Part shown: one piece after another, positions 7,913-17,084 of the stretch | How the letters are laid out: every line of letters begins with the position of its first letter | Position numbering within the stretch: the stretch's first letter is position 1 | Source of the DNA: Oligella urethralis DSM 7531 | Lineage (GTDB): Bacteria > Pseudomonadota > Gammaproteobacteria > Burkholderiales > Burkholderiaceae_B | Reading direction: 5' to 3' | Length of the DNA: 64,000 nt | NCBI RefSeq assembly: GCF_000372065.1 | Contig: NZ_AQVB01000007.1 | Span: 1 to 64,000, forward strand | Program-made: the position numbers and the translations under genes | Notes under the pieces: generated by a model | The model's database searches: none | Seen by the model: the letters and a program-made list of their open reading frames with translations, nothing else | What the model was told of the DNA's origin: nothing

Positions 7913-9691
7913 GTGCCTTTACAAGAAATAAAAACACCTGCCCGCTTAACTGCGCCCACAACGCGTAAGCTACCTAGACAAACCTTACTCTGGGTAGGCT
8001 TGGCCTATGTGCTGTTCGGCCTATTTTTCAGGGACGCTTGGAAAACCGATGATGCAGTCGGCTTAGCCAGCATGTTACGAGCGATCCATGACGGCGGTGC
8101 GTATTTTATGGCGCCTTATATTGGTGATTTACCCGCCGTTGAACAGGGCCCTTTACTGCTCTGGATAGGCGCAGCCTTTGAAGCCGTTTTCAGCCCACTC
8201 TTTGCTTTATGGCTAAATCCCTTAGAATCGCAAATTGCCGCAGTGAAACTGGCAAACTTACTGTACTTTTATATTGTGCTGTATGGCATTTGGTATGGCT
8301 GCTATTTATTAGCGCACCGCCCCGAATGTCAACCCATGCCACTACCCTTTGGCGGCGATCCGGCACCACGTGATTACGGGCGGATGTTGGCAGATTGTGC
8401 CTTTTTATTCCTCATTGCCTGCTTCGGCATCCTGATGCGCATGCATGAGACCAGCTTTATCCCGCTACTGATGGCCTGCCACGCCCTAGTCTTTTACGGC
8501 TTTGTGCGTATTTTAGAGCTGCCTAAGCAAGCCTTATTCTTCTTAATTGCGGGTCTCAGTGGTAGCTTTTTTGCAGCCGGATTGATTGGTGTCTTTCCGC
8601 TCGTCCTTAGCGCTCTGATGCTGCTGTTTTACCCACACTACAATCATCAGCATAAACGGATACTGCTCATTGCACTCCTCATTAGTCTTGTCCTGGTAGG
8701 TGCTTGGTTATTGGCTATCAAATCTCAGCAACCCGAGTGGTTTAGTGCCTGGTTACAGTACAATCAAACGGCCTTTAGCGGCTATGGGCGTGACTTTTTA
8801 AGCTCACTCCGCGATTTAGCTTGGTTCCTTTTACCGCTTTGGCCCTTTGCCCTCTATAGCTTATGGCAATGGCGTTATTACTTTGCCGCACCGCATATCT
8901 TTATCCCAACCATCTTGAGTGCTGCTAATTTCGTTTTATTACTTCTGCTAAGTAATAGCTTTGAACCAGAATACGCACCGCTGGTGATACCAATGACCAT
9001 ACTAGCGGCGATGGCGATACCAACCATACGTCGTCACCTAATTAATGCCTTGGATTGGTACTCAATCATGGTCAATAGCTTAGCCATTGCCGTGATTTGG
9101 TTGGGTTGGATTGCCTTATACTTAGGCTGGCCAGCTAAAATTCACGCCAATATCACTCGCTTAGTGCCGGGCTTTGAAATTGAAATCCGTTGGTGGGCAG
9201 TGATTTTCAGTATGGTGGTGACAATTTTATGGTTTGCGGCGATTAACTGGCGCTTAAGACTCAAGCCCGAAGCGCTGTGGCGTGGCGTGGTGCTATTTGC
9301 CATTGGCCTGACTGCCTCTTGGCTGATTATCGTGGCACTATGGATGCCGGCGGTTGACTATAACCGCAGCTATAAATCCGTGGCCTATGAGCTCGCTGAT
9401 GCGGTGCAAGCCCATGTTAAGAACGGCGAATGCATCCGCAGCGTGGGCGTTGGTCAAGGTCAATCAGCGCTATTTTATATATATGGGCAAACGATCCTCA
9501 CCAAGAATGATGATTGTGAGTGGCTACTAACGCAAACCAATGAAAAGCGCCGTATTGGCCTCGATCATCTTTATTCCCGCTTGCCTGCCGCCGACCACTT
9601 AAGTAGTGGGGTCACGCTATGGCAAGGCAGTCGTGATAGCGATCGGCATGGTGAGTTATTCCGTCTCATTTCCTTGCCTGCACCGTTTTAA
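7913..9691 (+). CDS. Membrane glycosyltransferase, ArnT/GT39-like
   Basis: The product has 592 residues and about twelve hydrophobic membrane segments. The N-terminal loop after the first membrane span contains DAWKTDDAVGLASML, with the acidic pair expected in lipid-linked sugar transferases (GT-C fold: ArnT, Pmt, DPM-type). A soluble periplasmic C-terminal part follows (about 490-592). Such proteins move a sugar from a polyprenyl-phosphate donor to lipid A or another envelope acceptor. The exact substrate is unknown. The start is GTG at 7913 with a weak ribosome site. It precedes the MATE gene by 24 bases, so the two are likely co-transcribed. Confidence 0.75.
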   Translation: MPLQEIKTPARLTAPTTRKLPRQTLLWVGLAYVLFGLFFRDAWKTDDAVGLASMLRAIHDGGAYFMAPYIGDLPAVEQGPLLLWIGAAFEAVFSPLFALWLNPLESQIAAVKLANLLYFYIVLYGIWYGCYLLAHRPECQPMPLPFGGDPAPRDYGRMLADCAFLFLIACFGILMRMHETSFIPLLMACHALVFYGFVRILELPKQALFFLIAGLSGSFFAAGLIGVFPLVLSALMLLFYPHYNHQHKRILLIALLISLVLVGAWLLAIKSQQPEWFSAWLQYNQTAFSGYGRDFLSSLRDLAWFLLPLWPFALYSLWQWRYYFAAPHIFIPTILSAANFVLLLLLSNSFEPEYAPLVIPMTILAAMAIPTIRRHLINALDWYSIMVNSLAIAVIWLGWIALYLGWPAKIHANITRLVPGFEIEIRWWAVIFSMVVTILWFAAINWRLRLKPEALWRGVVLFAIGLTASWLIIVALWMPAVDYNRSYKSVAYELADAVQAHVKNGECIRSVGVGQGQSALFYIYGQTILTKNDDCEWLLTQTNEKRRIGLDHLYSRLPAADHLSSGVTLWQGSRDSDRHGELFRLISLPAPF

Positions 9692-9715
9692 TCATTTAAG
9701 CTCAACGAGTTTTAC

Positions 9716-11137
9716 GTGTCCACGATTAATAAGCCCACGATCGTCCGCGATCCAGCGATTGAGCGAGTGGTGACGCTCGCAGCAAAAATTCTACGCCAAG
9801 TTTGGCCGATTCTTATCAGCCAATGGGTCGGGGTAGCCTTTGCCATCATTGATAGTGTGATGCTGGGTAACTTCAGTGTACAAGCCTTACAAACCATCTC
9901 GATTGCTGCCTCTATCTATGTCACCATCGTGATCAGCCTGATGGGCGTGATTCATGCCCTAATCCCGATCTGCGCTCAAACCATTGGCGCCAACAAACTG
10001 CATGAGGTGGGTGAGTTATTTGGGCAAGGGATTTGGATGTCGCTGCTTATCACCGTGATCGGCGCTATCGGCCTCCTCAATCCAGATTTTTTAATCAATT
10101 TAGCAGGCGAGCTATCACCTGAGGTACGCGCTGATGTTGCCAGCTACCTGCGCTACACCTTTTATGGCTTACCAGCAGCGCTGATGTTTCGTGTGGTTTA
10201 TTCGATTTGTACGGCCAGTCAACGAGCCAGCACGGTGATGTATTTAAGCGTGGCCAGTTTACCCTTAAAGTTTTTTATTAACTGGTTATTGATTTTCGGT
10301 CATCTAGGATTTAGTCAAATGGGTAGTGATGGCGCTGGTATTTCCACCGCCGTCGTTTCTTGGTTCCAGCTAGTGGTTGGACTTTTACTGTTATTGCTTG
10401 ACCCACACTATCAACGCTATCGACTACGACTTTCACGACCAAAACCGCATATCATCGCTGAAATCTTGCGTTTAGGTATTCCCATGGGCGCCTCCTATTT
10501 AGTGGAGATCTGTGCCTTTACCTTTATTACCTTGTTTGTGGCGCGTGAGGGTGCGTATGTATCCGCCAGCCATCAGATTTTATTTAATCTGATTTCTTTC
10601 ACCTATATGATTCCAATGTCCATCGGCATTGCCACCGCAGCGCAGACCGCCCAAGCCCTCGGCGCCAGACAATGGGAAGTGGCACACCGCAGCGTGTTAG
10701 CGGGCTTTGCTTTGGCCATTGCAGGCTTCATCCTCACCATCGCCCTGGTGCTACTGATGAAAAACGAGATTATCGGGCTCTACACCCAGGATCCACAGGT
10801 CGCCTTGATTGCCGGCGGTTTATTAAGCTTCTTCCCCGTGATTCATTGCTGGGATGGCTTACAATGTCTCAACACCTACGCCCTACGCGCCCATCGCATT
10901 GCCACCGTACCCTTTATCTTACAAACGGTCTGCCTACTCGGCATCGGTATCGGCATCGGCTTTTACTTCGGCTTTGGTGCAGGCAAAGGCCAGCTTGCGT
11001 TGATTACCCAGGTCTTAATGCCCCATTCCACCACGGGCTTGGCTAGCCTCTGGTTAATGAATGCCCTCAGTTTAATGGTTTGTTCATTGGTTTTACACAG
11101 TTGGTATTGGTATGTCTACAGAAAAAACAAGGTTTAG
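9716..11137 (+). CDS. MATE family multidrug efflux transporter
   Basis: The product has 473 residues and about twelve membrane helices in two six-helix halves, an inner membrane cation/drug antiporter. Family features visible are the ISQWVGVAFAIIDSVMLGNFS helix 1 region (in two short blocks), GVIHALIPICAQTIGA in helix 2, and the second-half repeat RLGIPMGASYLVEICAF with YMIPMSIGIATAAQ. The start is GTG at 9716. The end overlaps the next efflux gene by 26 bases, implying translational coupling. Its substrates cannot be deduced. Confidence 0.92.
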   Translation: MSTINKPTIVRDPAIERVVTLAAKILRQVWPILISQWVGVAFAIIDSVMLGNFSVQALQTISIAASIYVTIVISLMGVIHALIPICAQTIGANKLHEVGELFGQGIWMSLLITVIGAIGLLNPDFLINLAGELSPEVRADVASYLRYTFYGLPAALMFRVVYSICTASQRASTVMYLSVASLPLKFFINWLLIFGHLGFSQMGSDGAGISTAVVSWFQLVVGLLLLLLDPHYQRYRLRLSRPKPHIIAEILRLGIPMGASYLVEICAFTFITLFVAREGAYVSASHQILFNLISFTYMIPMSIGIATAAQTAQALGARQWEVAHRSVLAGFALAIAGFILTIALVLLMKNEIIGLYTQDPQVALIAGGLLSFFPVIHCWDGLQCLNTYALRAHRIATVPFILQTVCLLGIGIGIGFYFGFGAGKGQLALITQVLMPHSTTGLASLWLMNALSLMVCSLVLHSWYWYVYRKNKV

Positions 11138-12308
11138 CATTCCCTTTTGGCTATATATTATGGCGGCTTTAGCGATTGTGGGACCAGCCTCGATTGACCT
11201 GTACCTGCCAAGCTTTCCAGTGATTGCGAGTGACTTTGCGGTACCGCAAAATCGTGTGGAATTGAGCGTCTCCGCCTTTTTATTTGGACTGTCTTTTTCA
11301 CAAATTATTGTCGGCCCCCTCACCGACCGCTTCGGTCGCAAAGGGCCGCTCATGGTCGGTGCACTACTCTATTTAGCGGCCAGTTTACTCTGCTCCTTTG
11401 CGCCCAACTTTGAGTTTTTACTGATAGGACGTGCTTTGCAAGCTATGGGCGCAGCCTGTTTTATGACCATTTCCCGAGCGGTGGTGCGCGATCACTACAG
11501 CACCCAAGAGGCCGCCAATGCCATGACCCTACTCATGCTACTCACTGGCATGGCACCAGTGGTGGCACCCATGATTGGTGCCATACTGGCGAGCTTTAGT
11601 AGTTGGCGCGGGCTATTTATGATGCTCGCCACCTATGGCTTGATTAGCTTTTTACTGGTGGCTTTTTGCTTTAAGGAGTCCCTACCTAAAGAAAATCGTC
11701 TACACATCAGCCCCGCCCTTATCGCTAAGAACTATGTGGAATTGCTTTTTGACCGTAGCTTTATCGGCTTTTCACTGGCAGCCGGTTTCAGTATGGGGGC
11801 AATGTTTGCCTTTATCGCTTCCTCCTCCACGGTACTGATGGAAACCTTTACCTTAAGTCCAAATCAATTTGCGTGGAGCTTTGGCATCGTAGCCTTTGGC
11901 CTGATGATAGGCTCCCAAAGTTGCGGCTTTTTATTACGTCGCCATATTCCTGTCTTGCTACTCTATCGCATCGCAGCCTACTGGACCGTGGCGGTGCTAG
12001 CGCTTGGCGTAATCTTATCACTCAGCGGCAGGGTCAATTTAAGTGTTTTTATGGTGGTGATGTTTAGCTTTACCGTCGGCCTTGGCATGATTAACCCTAC
12101 CGCCCCCATTCTCGCTTTAAAAAAACAAGGCCATCGCCTAGGCATGGCTTCCGCCCTAACCGGCGCCACACTCTTTTTATTCGGCACCTGCTCCAGTGCC
12201 ATTGTCAGCCATTGGCATACGGGGACTGAGCTACCCCTATTTGCAACGATGCTACTCTTTGCGCTGTTGGCATTATTCTTCGGGCGCGTGGTCGCAAGCG
12301 TTAACTAA
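11112..12308 (+). CDS. Bcr/CflA family drug efflux transporter (MFS)
   Basis: The product has 398 residues and twelve membrane segments, an inner membrane proton-coupled exporter. The Bcr/CflA signatures are SIDLYLPSFPVIASDF in helix 1 and the loop GPLTDRFGRKGPLMVGALLY between helices 2 and 3, with the motif C region GMAPVVAPMIGAILASF. The ATG at 11112 lies inside the end of the MATE gene. Bcr-type pumps export bicyclomycin, sulfonamides or dipeptides and cysteine. The substrate here is unknown. The pairing with MATE and a glycosyltransferase suggests an envelope-defence unit, but this is inference. Confidence 0.93.
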   Translation: MSTEKTRFSIPFWLYIMAALAIVGPASIDLYLPSFPVIASDFAVPQNRVELSVSAFLFGLSFSQIIVGPLTDRFGRKGPLMVGALLYLAASLLCSFAPNFEFLLIGRALQAMGAACFMTISRAVVRDHYSTQEAANAMTLLMLLTGMAPVVAPMIGAILASFSSWRGLFMMLATYGLISFLLVAFCFKESLPKENRLHISPALIAKNYVELLFDRSFIGFSLAAGFSMGAMFAFIASSSTVLMETFTLSPNQFAWSFGIVAFGLMIGSQSCGFLLRRHIPVLLLYRIAAYWTVAVLALGVILSLSGRVNLSVFMVVMFSFTVGLGMINPTAPILALKKQGHRLGMASALTGATLFLFGTCSSAIVSHWHTGTELPLFATMLLFALLALFFGRVVASVN

Positions 12309-12394
12309 GTCAGACGGTTGTTGTTTAAAACCCGCGGTTAGGCAGGTTTTTGCGCTTTGATGGGGTATTTTTTGAGGAAAAGACGAATAAGTTA

Positions 12395-12423
12395 TTGATT
12401 TATGCCAAAAATCAAGCTATGAT
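12395..12423 (+). promoter_or_regulatory. Promoter of rpmB-rpmG
   Basis: TTGATT (12395-12400) and TATGAT (12418-12423) are separated by exactly 17 bases. Transcription from about 12430 would give a leader of about 90 bases. Confidence 0.7.
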
Positions 12424-12463
12424 GCTAGGTTCCATAGTGGATGCTATGGGCTCTAAGAAGGCC

Positions 12464-12485
12464 GGCTTGGGCCAACAACCAAGCC
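12464..12485 (+). promoter_or_regulatory. Hairpin in the rpmB leader
   Basis: GGCTTGG (12464-12470) pairs with CCAAGCC (12479-12485) in the leader, 35 bases before the rpmB start. Ribosomal protein leaders are often autoregulated. Whether L28 or L33 binds here is unknown. Confidence 0.4.
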
Positions 12486-12520
12486 TATAAATCAACGATG
12501 TAATTAACGAGGTAATTCAC

Positions 12521-12757
12521 ATGGCTAAAGTCTGCCAAGTCACCGGTAAGCGCCCTATGTCCGGTAATAAAGTATCACATGCGCAAAACAAAACTAAGCG
12601 TCGCTTCCTGCCTAACCTTCAGTCCCGTCGTTTCTGGGTAGAGAGTGAGCAGCGCTGGGTACGTTTACGTATTTCCACCAGTGCTTTACGCACTATCGAT
12701 AAAAAGGGTATTGATGCCGTTTTAGCCGAAATGCGCGCTAATGGTCAAAGCGTTTAA
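12521..12757 (+). CDS. rpmB: 50S ribosomal protein L28
   Basis: The product is a 78-residue basic protein of the large ribosomal subunit: [20 protein letters not shown] at the start and [16 protein letters not shown] in the middle, both typical of proteobacterial L28. The ribosome site CGAGG precedes the ATG. It is the first gene of rpmB-rpmG, the conserved order, with its own promoter and leader hairpin. Confidence 0.98.
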   Translation: MAKVCQVTGKRPMSGNKVSHAQNKTKRRFLPNLQSRRFWVESEQRWVRLRISTSALRTIDKKGIDAVLAEMRANGQSV

Positions 12758-12801
12758 TCGCCGGTCATGCATCATAGAATTTAAATTTAAAGGAACATAT
12801 C

Positions 12802-12969
12802 ATGGCTAAAGGTATTCGCGAAAAAATCAAATTAGAATCAACTGCCGGCACAGGTCACTTCTACACCACCACTAAAAACAAGCGTAACACGCCTGACAAG
12901 ATGGTATTTAAAAAGTACGACCCAGTTGTACGCAAGCACGTTGAGTACAAGGAAACCAGACTTAAGTAG
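12802..12969 (+). CDS. rpmG: 50S ribosomal protein L33
   Basis: The product has 55 residues: [20 protein letters not shown], then [11 protein letters not shown] and [18 protein letters not shown], the full-length zinc-independent proteobacterial L33. An AAAGGA ribosome site lies just upstream of the ATG at 12802. It is 44 bases downstream of rpmB and followed by a strong terminator. Confidence 0.98.
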   Translation: MAKGIREKIKLESTAGTGHFYTTTKNKRNTPDKMVFKKYDPVVRKHVEYKETRLK

Positions 12970-12989
12970 TCCTAAGTCTCAGGGTTTTA

Positions 12990-13024
12990 AAAAAGCTTCT
13001 CATAGTTATTGAGAAGCTTTTTTT
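12990..13024 (+). terminator. Terminator of rpmB-rpmG
   Basis: An 11-bp stem (12992-13002 with 13010-13020) is followed by TTTTTTT. Confidence 0.92.
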
Positions 13025-13091
13025 ATGGGCAAGCTCTGCCAAGGGGATAGCCCACCGTGCATCAGAGGGAGGGCTAATCCATCACCGCATC

Positions 13092-14894
13092 CTAAATTGC
13101 CATAGTTCGTTTCAGCAACCAGTCTTTTGTCTCACCCGTAACATAGGGTGATAAACGCTCACGCACCTCAGCATGATAGCTGTTGAGCCATGCTCGCTCC
13201 GTCTCGGTGAGCAGTGCCACATCAATGCAGCGCGTGTCGATGGGGCATAATGTCAGGGTTTCAAAGCGCAAAAACTCACCGAACTCCGTCTTGTAAGCGC
13301 TTTGGTTTAGCACTAGGTTTTCAATCCGTACCCCCCATTGACCGGTGCGATAAAGACCCGGCTCGTTCGAGGTGATCATACCCTCTTTCATCTCCGTATG
13401 CGCTCGACCAAAGCCATAGTGCGAGATCACTTGTGGCCCTTCATGTACATTCAGAAAATAGCCGACCCCATGACCGGTGCCGTGACCAAAATCTAAACCA
13501 TGTTGCCATAAAGGCAATCGTGCAATGGCATCTAGATTCGGCCCCGGCTCATTCACCGGAAACACCGCCATCGATAGATTCACCATCCCCTTTAACACCA
13601 AGGTCACGTCTTTTTTATGGGCAGCAGTGATCGTGCCAATCGGTACCACCCGGGTAATATCCGTTGTACCATCAAGATATTGCCCACCGGAATCGATGAG
13701 CAATAAACCATCACCCTCCAACATCGCATGGTTCTCAGGTAAGGCACGATAATGCGGTAAGGCGCCGTTGGCATTAAAGCCAGCAATGGTCGCAAAACTG
13801 GGACATACAAAATCCGGCTGCCTTGCGCGCGCCTCCGTAATCAGGCTATCCACATCCAGCTCAGACAGCTGCTCCCCCGCTTGTAGGCGTCGTTCAAACT
13901 CCGCAAAGAACTCACATAAGGCGGCCCCGTCTTTTTCCATCGCATGACGGATATGGGCAATTTCCTTGGCAGTTTTTTGGGCTTTAAACCCCTGCGATGG
14001 GTTTAATCGCAATTGCACTTGCTTCATATAGGGCTGTACGATAGCCCATGCCGTACGCACCGGATCAATCAGTAGTGAGCAGGTATCATCGTCTGCCAAC
14101 TGCGCTGCTAACACCGCTTGCACCGCCTCATAGGGTTTAAGCACCACCCCATCGTGCAGCAACTGTTGCTTCAGTTCGGGCGAGAGCTTTTGCTCATCCA
14201 CAAATAAATAGGCATCCGCTTCAGAAAGCAACAGGTGGGACAAAAAGACCGGATTATAGTCTACATCACTACCCCGAAGATTCAATAGCCAAGCAATATC
14301 ATCTAAGGAAGAAATCAGATGCCAGCTGGCGCCAAGCTCCTGCATGGCCTGACGCACACGACCGATTTTCTTACGCCGTGGTGCACCCGCAAAACGCTCC
14401 TCATGCTCGTAGATCGGTGCTTGCGGTAACGGCGGACGCGCAGTCCAAAAGGCATCTAATAATTCCAAATCCACCTGCATCGCTAACTCAGCTGCGGCAA
14501 ACTGCTGCTCTAATTGTTGTGCTTGCGCGACGCTAAGGGCCATGCCATTCACCCCCACCACCTGAGCGGGTGATAGCTGTGCGCAAATCCACTGCTCAAG
14601 ACTTGGCACTCCCTTAGCCCCTAGCTTCATCAGCTCGATACCAGAGCCCTGTAATTGTGCTTCCGCCTGTACCCAATAGCGACTATCCGTCCACAACGCT
14701 GCTTGCTTTTGTGTCACTGCCATAAAACCGGCTGAGCCTGTAAAACCACTTAAATACTCACGTTGTGACCAATGCTCGGGCAAATACTCGGACAGATGGG
14801 GATCGGCTGAATAAACTATCCAAGCCGACAGGCCATGTGCCTCCATGTGCTCTCTTAAAGCCTGAATTTTTTGTGGAACTGTTAAAATCTTCAT
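13092..14894 (-). CDS. pepP: Xaa-Pro aminopeptidase (aminopeptidase P, M24B)
   Basis: The product is a 600-residue cytoplasmic metallopeptidase that removes N-terminal residues preceding proline. Two creatinase-like N-terminal domains (about 1-310) precede the pita-bread catalytic domain (about 320-530). Dinuclear metal ligands are visible in LLIDSGGQYLDGTTDITR (two Asp), GTGHGVGYFLNVHEGP (His), SNEPGLY (Glu) and RIENLVL (Glu). The C-terminal extension of about 70 residues matches the long eukaryotic-like aminopeptidase P form, not the 440-residue E. coli PepP. It is divergent from the DUF423 gene. The symbol is used loosely for this long subfamily. Confidence 0.93.
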   Translation of the reverse strand: MKILTVPQKIQALREHMEAHGLSAWIVYSADPHLSEYLPEHWSQREYLSGFTGSAGFMAVTQKQAALWTDSRYWVQAEAQLQGSGIELMKLGAKGVPSLEQWICAQLSPAQVVGVNGMALSVAQAQQLEQQFAAAELAMQVDLELLDAFWTARPPLPQAPIYEHEERFAGAPRRKKIGRVRQAMQELGASWHLISSLDDIAWLLNLRGSDVDYNPVFLSHLLLSEADAYLFVDEQKLSPELKQQLLHDGVVLKPYEAVQAVLAAQLADDDTCSLLIDPVRTAWAIVQPYMKQVQLRLNPSQGFKAQKTAKEIAHIRHAMEKDGAALCEFFAEFERRLQAGEQLSELDVDSLITEARARQPDFVCPSFATIAGFNANGALPHYRALPENHAMLEGDGLLLIDSGGQYLDGTTDITRVVPIGTITAAHKKDVTLVLKGMVNLSMAVFPVNEPGPNLDAIARLPLWQHGLDFGHGTGHGVGYFLNVHEGPQVISHYGFGRAHTEMKEGMITSNEPGLYRTGQWGVRIENLVLNQSAYKTEFGEFLRFETLTLCPIDTRCIDVALLTETERAWLNSYHAEVRERLSPYVTGETKDWLLKRTMAI

Positions 14895-14951
14895 ATAGTT
14901 ACTAGCTAATATCGTTTCGAACTAATTTCTATTGTAAAGGATCAACGTCGT

Positions 14952-15320
14952 ATGCGTTTATTCATTATTGTAGGGGCCATCTTCGGCTTCCTCGGCGTGG
15001 CCTTAGGCGCCTTTGGCGCACATGGTCTAAAGCAGATGGTGGGCACCGAGCAATTAGCGGTTTGGCAAACTGGGGTGCAATATCAGATGTACCATAGTCT
15101 AGCGCTCCTAAGCGTGCCATTATTAGCCCTTAGCCTCGTGCACCCAGGCATTGCACGTTGGGCGGGCTGGGCTTTTGTGCTAGGTGTATTGCTATTTTCA
15201 GGTAGTCTTTATGCCATTGTACTGTTAGGCGTCAAAACACTGGGCTTGATCACACCCATTGGTGGTCTATTTTTTCTAGCGGGCTGGTTATTACTACTCG
15301 TGGCGACTATTAAAAAATAG
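14952..15320 (+). CDS. DUF423 family small membrane protein
   Basis: The product has 122 residues and four hydrophobic membrane segments. The N-terminus (GAIFGFLGVALGAFGAHGLK) and the WQTGVQYQMYHSLALL motif are the DUF423/YwdK/YgdD family signature. Its biochemical function is unknown. An AAAGGAT ribosome site precedes the ATG. It is convergent with the CoA-transferase genes across a GC-rich hairpin. Confidence 0.92.
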   Translation: MRLFIIVGAIFGFLGVALGAFGAHGLKQMVGTEQLAVWQTGVQYQMYHSLALLSVPLLALSLVHPGIARWAGWAFVLGVLLFSGSLYAIVLLGVKTLGLITPIGGLFFLAGWLLLLVATIKK

Positions 15321-15333
15321 TCCCTCACTAACA

Positions 15334-15370
15334 CGGCGGCGGCCAGTATCCCTACCAACCACCGCCGCCG
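15334..15370. terminator. GC-rich hairpin between convergent genes
   Basis: A perfect 9-bp CGGCGGCGG/CCGCCGCCG stem (15334-15342 with 15362-15370) lies between the DUF423 and scoB stops. No strong T-run follows, so its terminator activity is uncertain. Confidence 0.45.
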
Positions 15371-15397
15371 CGATTAAGCATTAAGCTAAGTGCTGAA

Positions 15398-16048
15398 CTA
15401 GTTTAGTCCGGAAATTAACTTCACACCGGTTTTGTCTTGAATCTCTTCAAAGCTCACCTCTGGTGCTAGCTCGATCACCTTGAGCCCTGCATCAGTCACC
15501 TCCATCACACCGAGGTCAGTGATAATCATATCGACCACGCCCACACCGGTTAGGGGTAAATCACATTCAGGCAGGATTTTTTTAGAAATACTGCCATCCT
15601 TGCCCTTGGCCACATGATCCATCACGACGACTACACGCTGCACCCCGGCCACTAAGTCCATGGCACCGCCCATGCCCTTAACCATCTTGCCCGGGATCAT
15701 CCAGTTAGCTAAATCCCCCTTTTCAGAAACCTGCATGGCACCAAGAATCGCGAGGTTAATTTTACCACCACGAATCATGCCGAAGGAATCCGCAGAAGAA
15801 AAGAAAGAGGAACCGGGAATGGTGGTAATCGTCTGCTTACCTGCATTAATCAAATCGGGGTCCACCTCGTCCTCTGTCGGGAAAGGACCAATACCTAATA
15901 AGCCGTTTTCAGACTGCAGCCATACCGTAATATCCTCTGGTACGTAGTTAGACACGAGGGTCGGGATACCGATACCTAAATTTACATAGAAGCCGTCTTC
16001 TAATTCTTTGGCCGCACGAGCAGCCATTTGATCACGAGTCCATGCCAT
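15398..16048 (-). CDS. scoB: 3-oxoacid CoA-transferase subunit B
   Basis: The product is the 216-residue beta subunit of a class I CoA-transferase, which with ScoA moves CoA from succinyl-CoA to acetoacetate or a related 3-oxoacid in ketone body use. The active-site Glu lies in the [12 protein letters not shown] motif (about residue 47). [14 protein letters not shown] and [19 protein letters not shown] are family blocks. It follows scoA by 17 bases on the same transcript. Beta-ketoadipate (PcaIJ) or acetate (AtoDA) specificity is also possible, but no pathway partner lies next to it. Confidence 0.9.
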   Translation of the reverse strand: MAWTRDQMAARAAKELEDGFYVNLGIGIPTLVSNYVPEDITVWLQSENGLLGIGPFPTEDEVDPDLINAGKQTITTIPGSSFFSSADSFGMIRGGKINLAILGAMQVSEKGDLANWMIPGKMVKGMGGAMDLVAGVQRVVVVMDHVAKGKDGSISKKILPECDLPLTGVGVVDMIITDLGVMEVTDAGLKVIELAPEVSFEEIQDKTGVKLISGLN

Positions 16049-16065
16049 GTTAATACCTCCCTATC

Positions 16066-16764
16066 CTAAGCCTGACGCACGGTGCGTTGTTCAATACGTT
16101 TTTCTGGATTGCTATTTACCACGATACGATGCACAAAAATACCCGGTAAATGAATTTCATCTGCATCGAGCTCACCGACCTCGACCACTTCCTCTACCTC
16201 CACAATGGTGATTTTGCCGGCGGCAGCAACGTTAGGATTGAAATTACGGGCAGTCTTACTGAAAACGAGGTTACCACTGCGATCTGCCTTTTGTGCTTTG
16301 ACCAGTGATACATCTGGCACAATCGCGGTCTCTAGAATATAACGCTTACCATTAAACTCACGCTCTTCCTTGCCCTCAGCCACTAAGGTACCCACACCCG
16401 CTGGGGTAAAAAAGGCAGGAATACCAGCGCCACCAGCGCGTAGACGCTCAGCCAAGGTACCCTGAGGATTGAACTCAAGCTCTAATTCACCGGATAGATA
16501 TTGACGCTCAAACTCCTTATTTTCACCTACATAAGAGGCGATCATCTTTTTAATTTGGCGCGTATTAAGCAACATACCCAAACCAAAACCGTCGACACCG
16601 GCGTTGTTACTCACGCAGGTCAAGTTCTGCACACCTGAATCACGCAAGGCTAAAATTAAGGCCTCGGGAATACCGCATAAACCGAAGCCGCCAATGCCAA
16701 TGGTCTGGCCATCAGCAACAACACCCTCTAACGCAGCGGCGGCGCTTTCAAATACCTTATCCAT
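16066..16764 (-). CDS. scoA: 3-oxoacid CoA-transferase subunit A
   Basis: The product is the 232-residue alpha subunit of the same cytoplasmic CoA-transferase. [15 protein letters not shown] (about 22-36) is the CoA-binding glycine loop and [15 protein letters not shown] follows. [18 protein letters not shown] and [20 protein letters not shown] are characteristic of SCOT subunit A. The ATG at 16764 has an AGGAGAG ribosome site. It leads the scoA-scoB pair and is divergent from etfD, whose product handles electrons from acyl-CoA oxidation. Confidence 0.92.
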   Translation of the reverse strand: MDKVFESAAAALEGVVADGQTIGIGGFGLCGIPEALILALRDSGVQNLTCVSNNAGVDGFGLGMLLNTRQIKKMIASYVGENKEFERQYLSGELELEFNPQGTLAERLRAGGAGIPAFFTPAGVGTLVAEGKEEREFNGKRYILETAIVPDVSLVKAQKADRSGNLVFSKTARNFNPNVAAAGKITIVEVEEVVEVGELDADEIHLPGIFVHRIVVNSNPEKRIEQRTVRQA

Positions 16765-17084
16765 ATCTCTCCTAGTTAACCCGATAAGTGGGGAATTTAT
16801 TATTGGTGAATATTGTCAATGCTACACCAAAACCGGCGCAGCACGCACTAAAATCCTTTGCGCAACTCATAATTCTAGCAAAGCCTAAGCACAATACAAA
16901 TGCGCAATAATCCCTAGCATAGAATGCCATTTGCCACCTGTGAGGATTTTATCAGCTCATCTTAGCTTAACAAACGATTACGATTTATCCTTTAAGTGAC
17001 AGAACAATGTAAAATAATAAGTTTAACTAGTGATATTCTTTCATATATTTGACATCAAAATACATTTAATCAGGGAGTAGAGGC
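16765..17084. other. Divergent promoter region scoA/etfD
   Basis: This 320-base AT-rich region must hold both promoters. A TTGACA occurs on each strand, but neither is followed by a -10 at normal spacing. No RNA gene, repeat or small ORF with a ribosome site was found. Confidence 0.45.
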
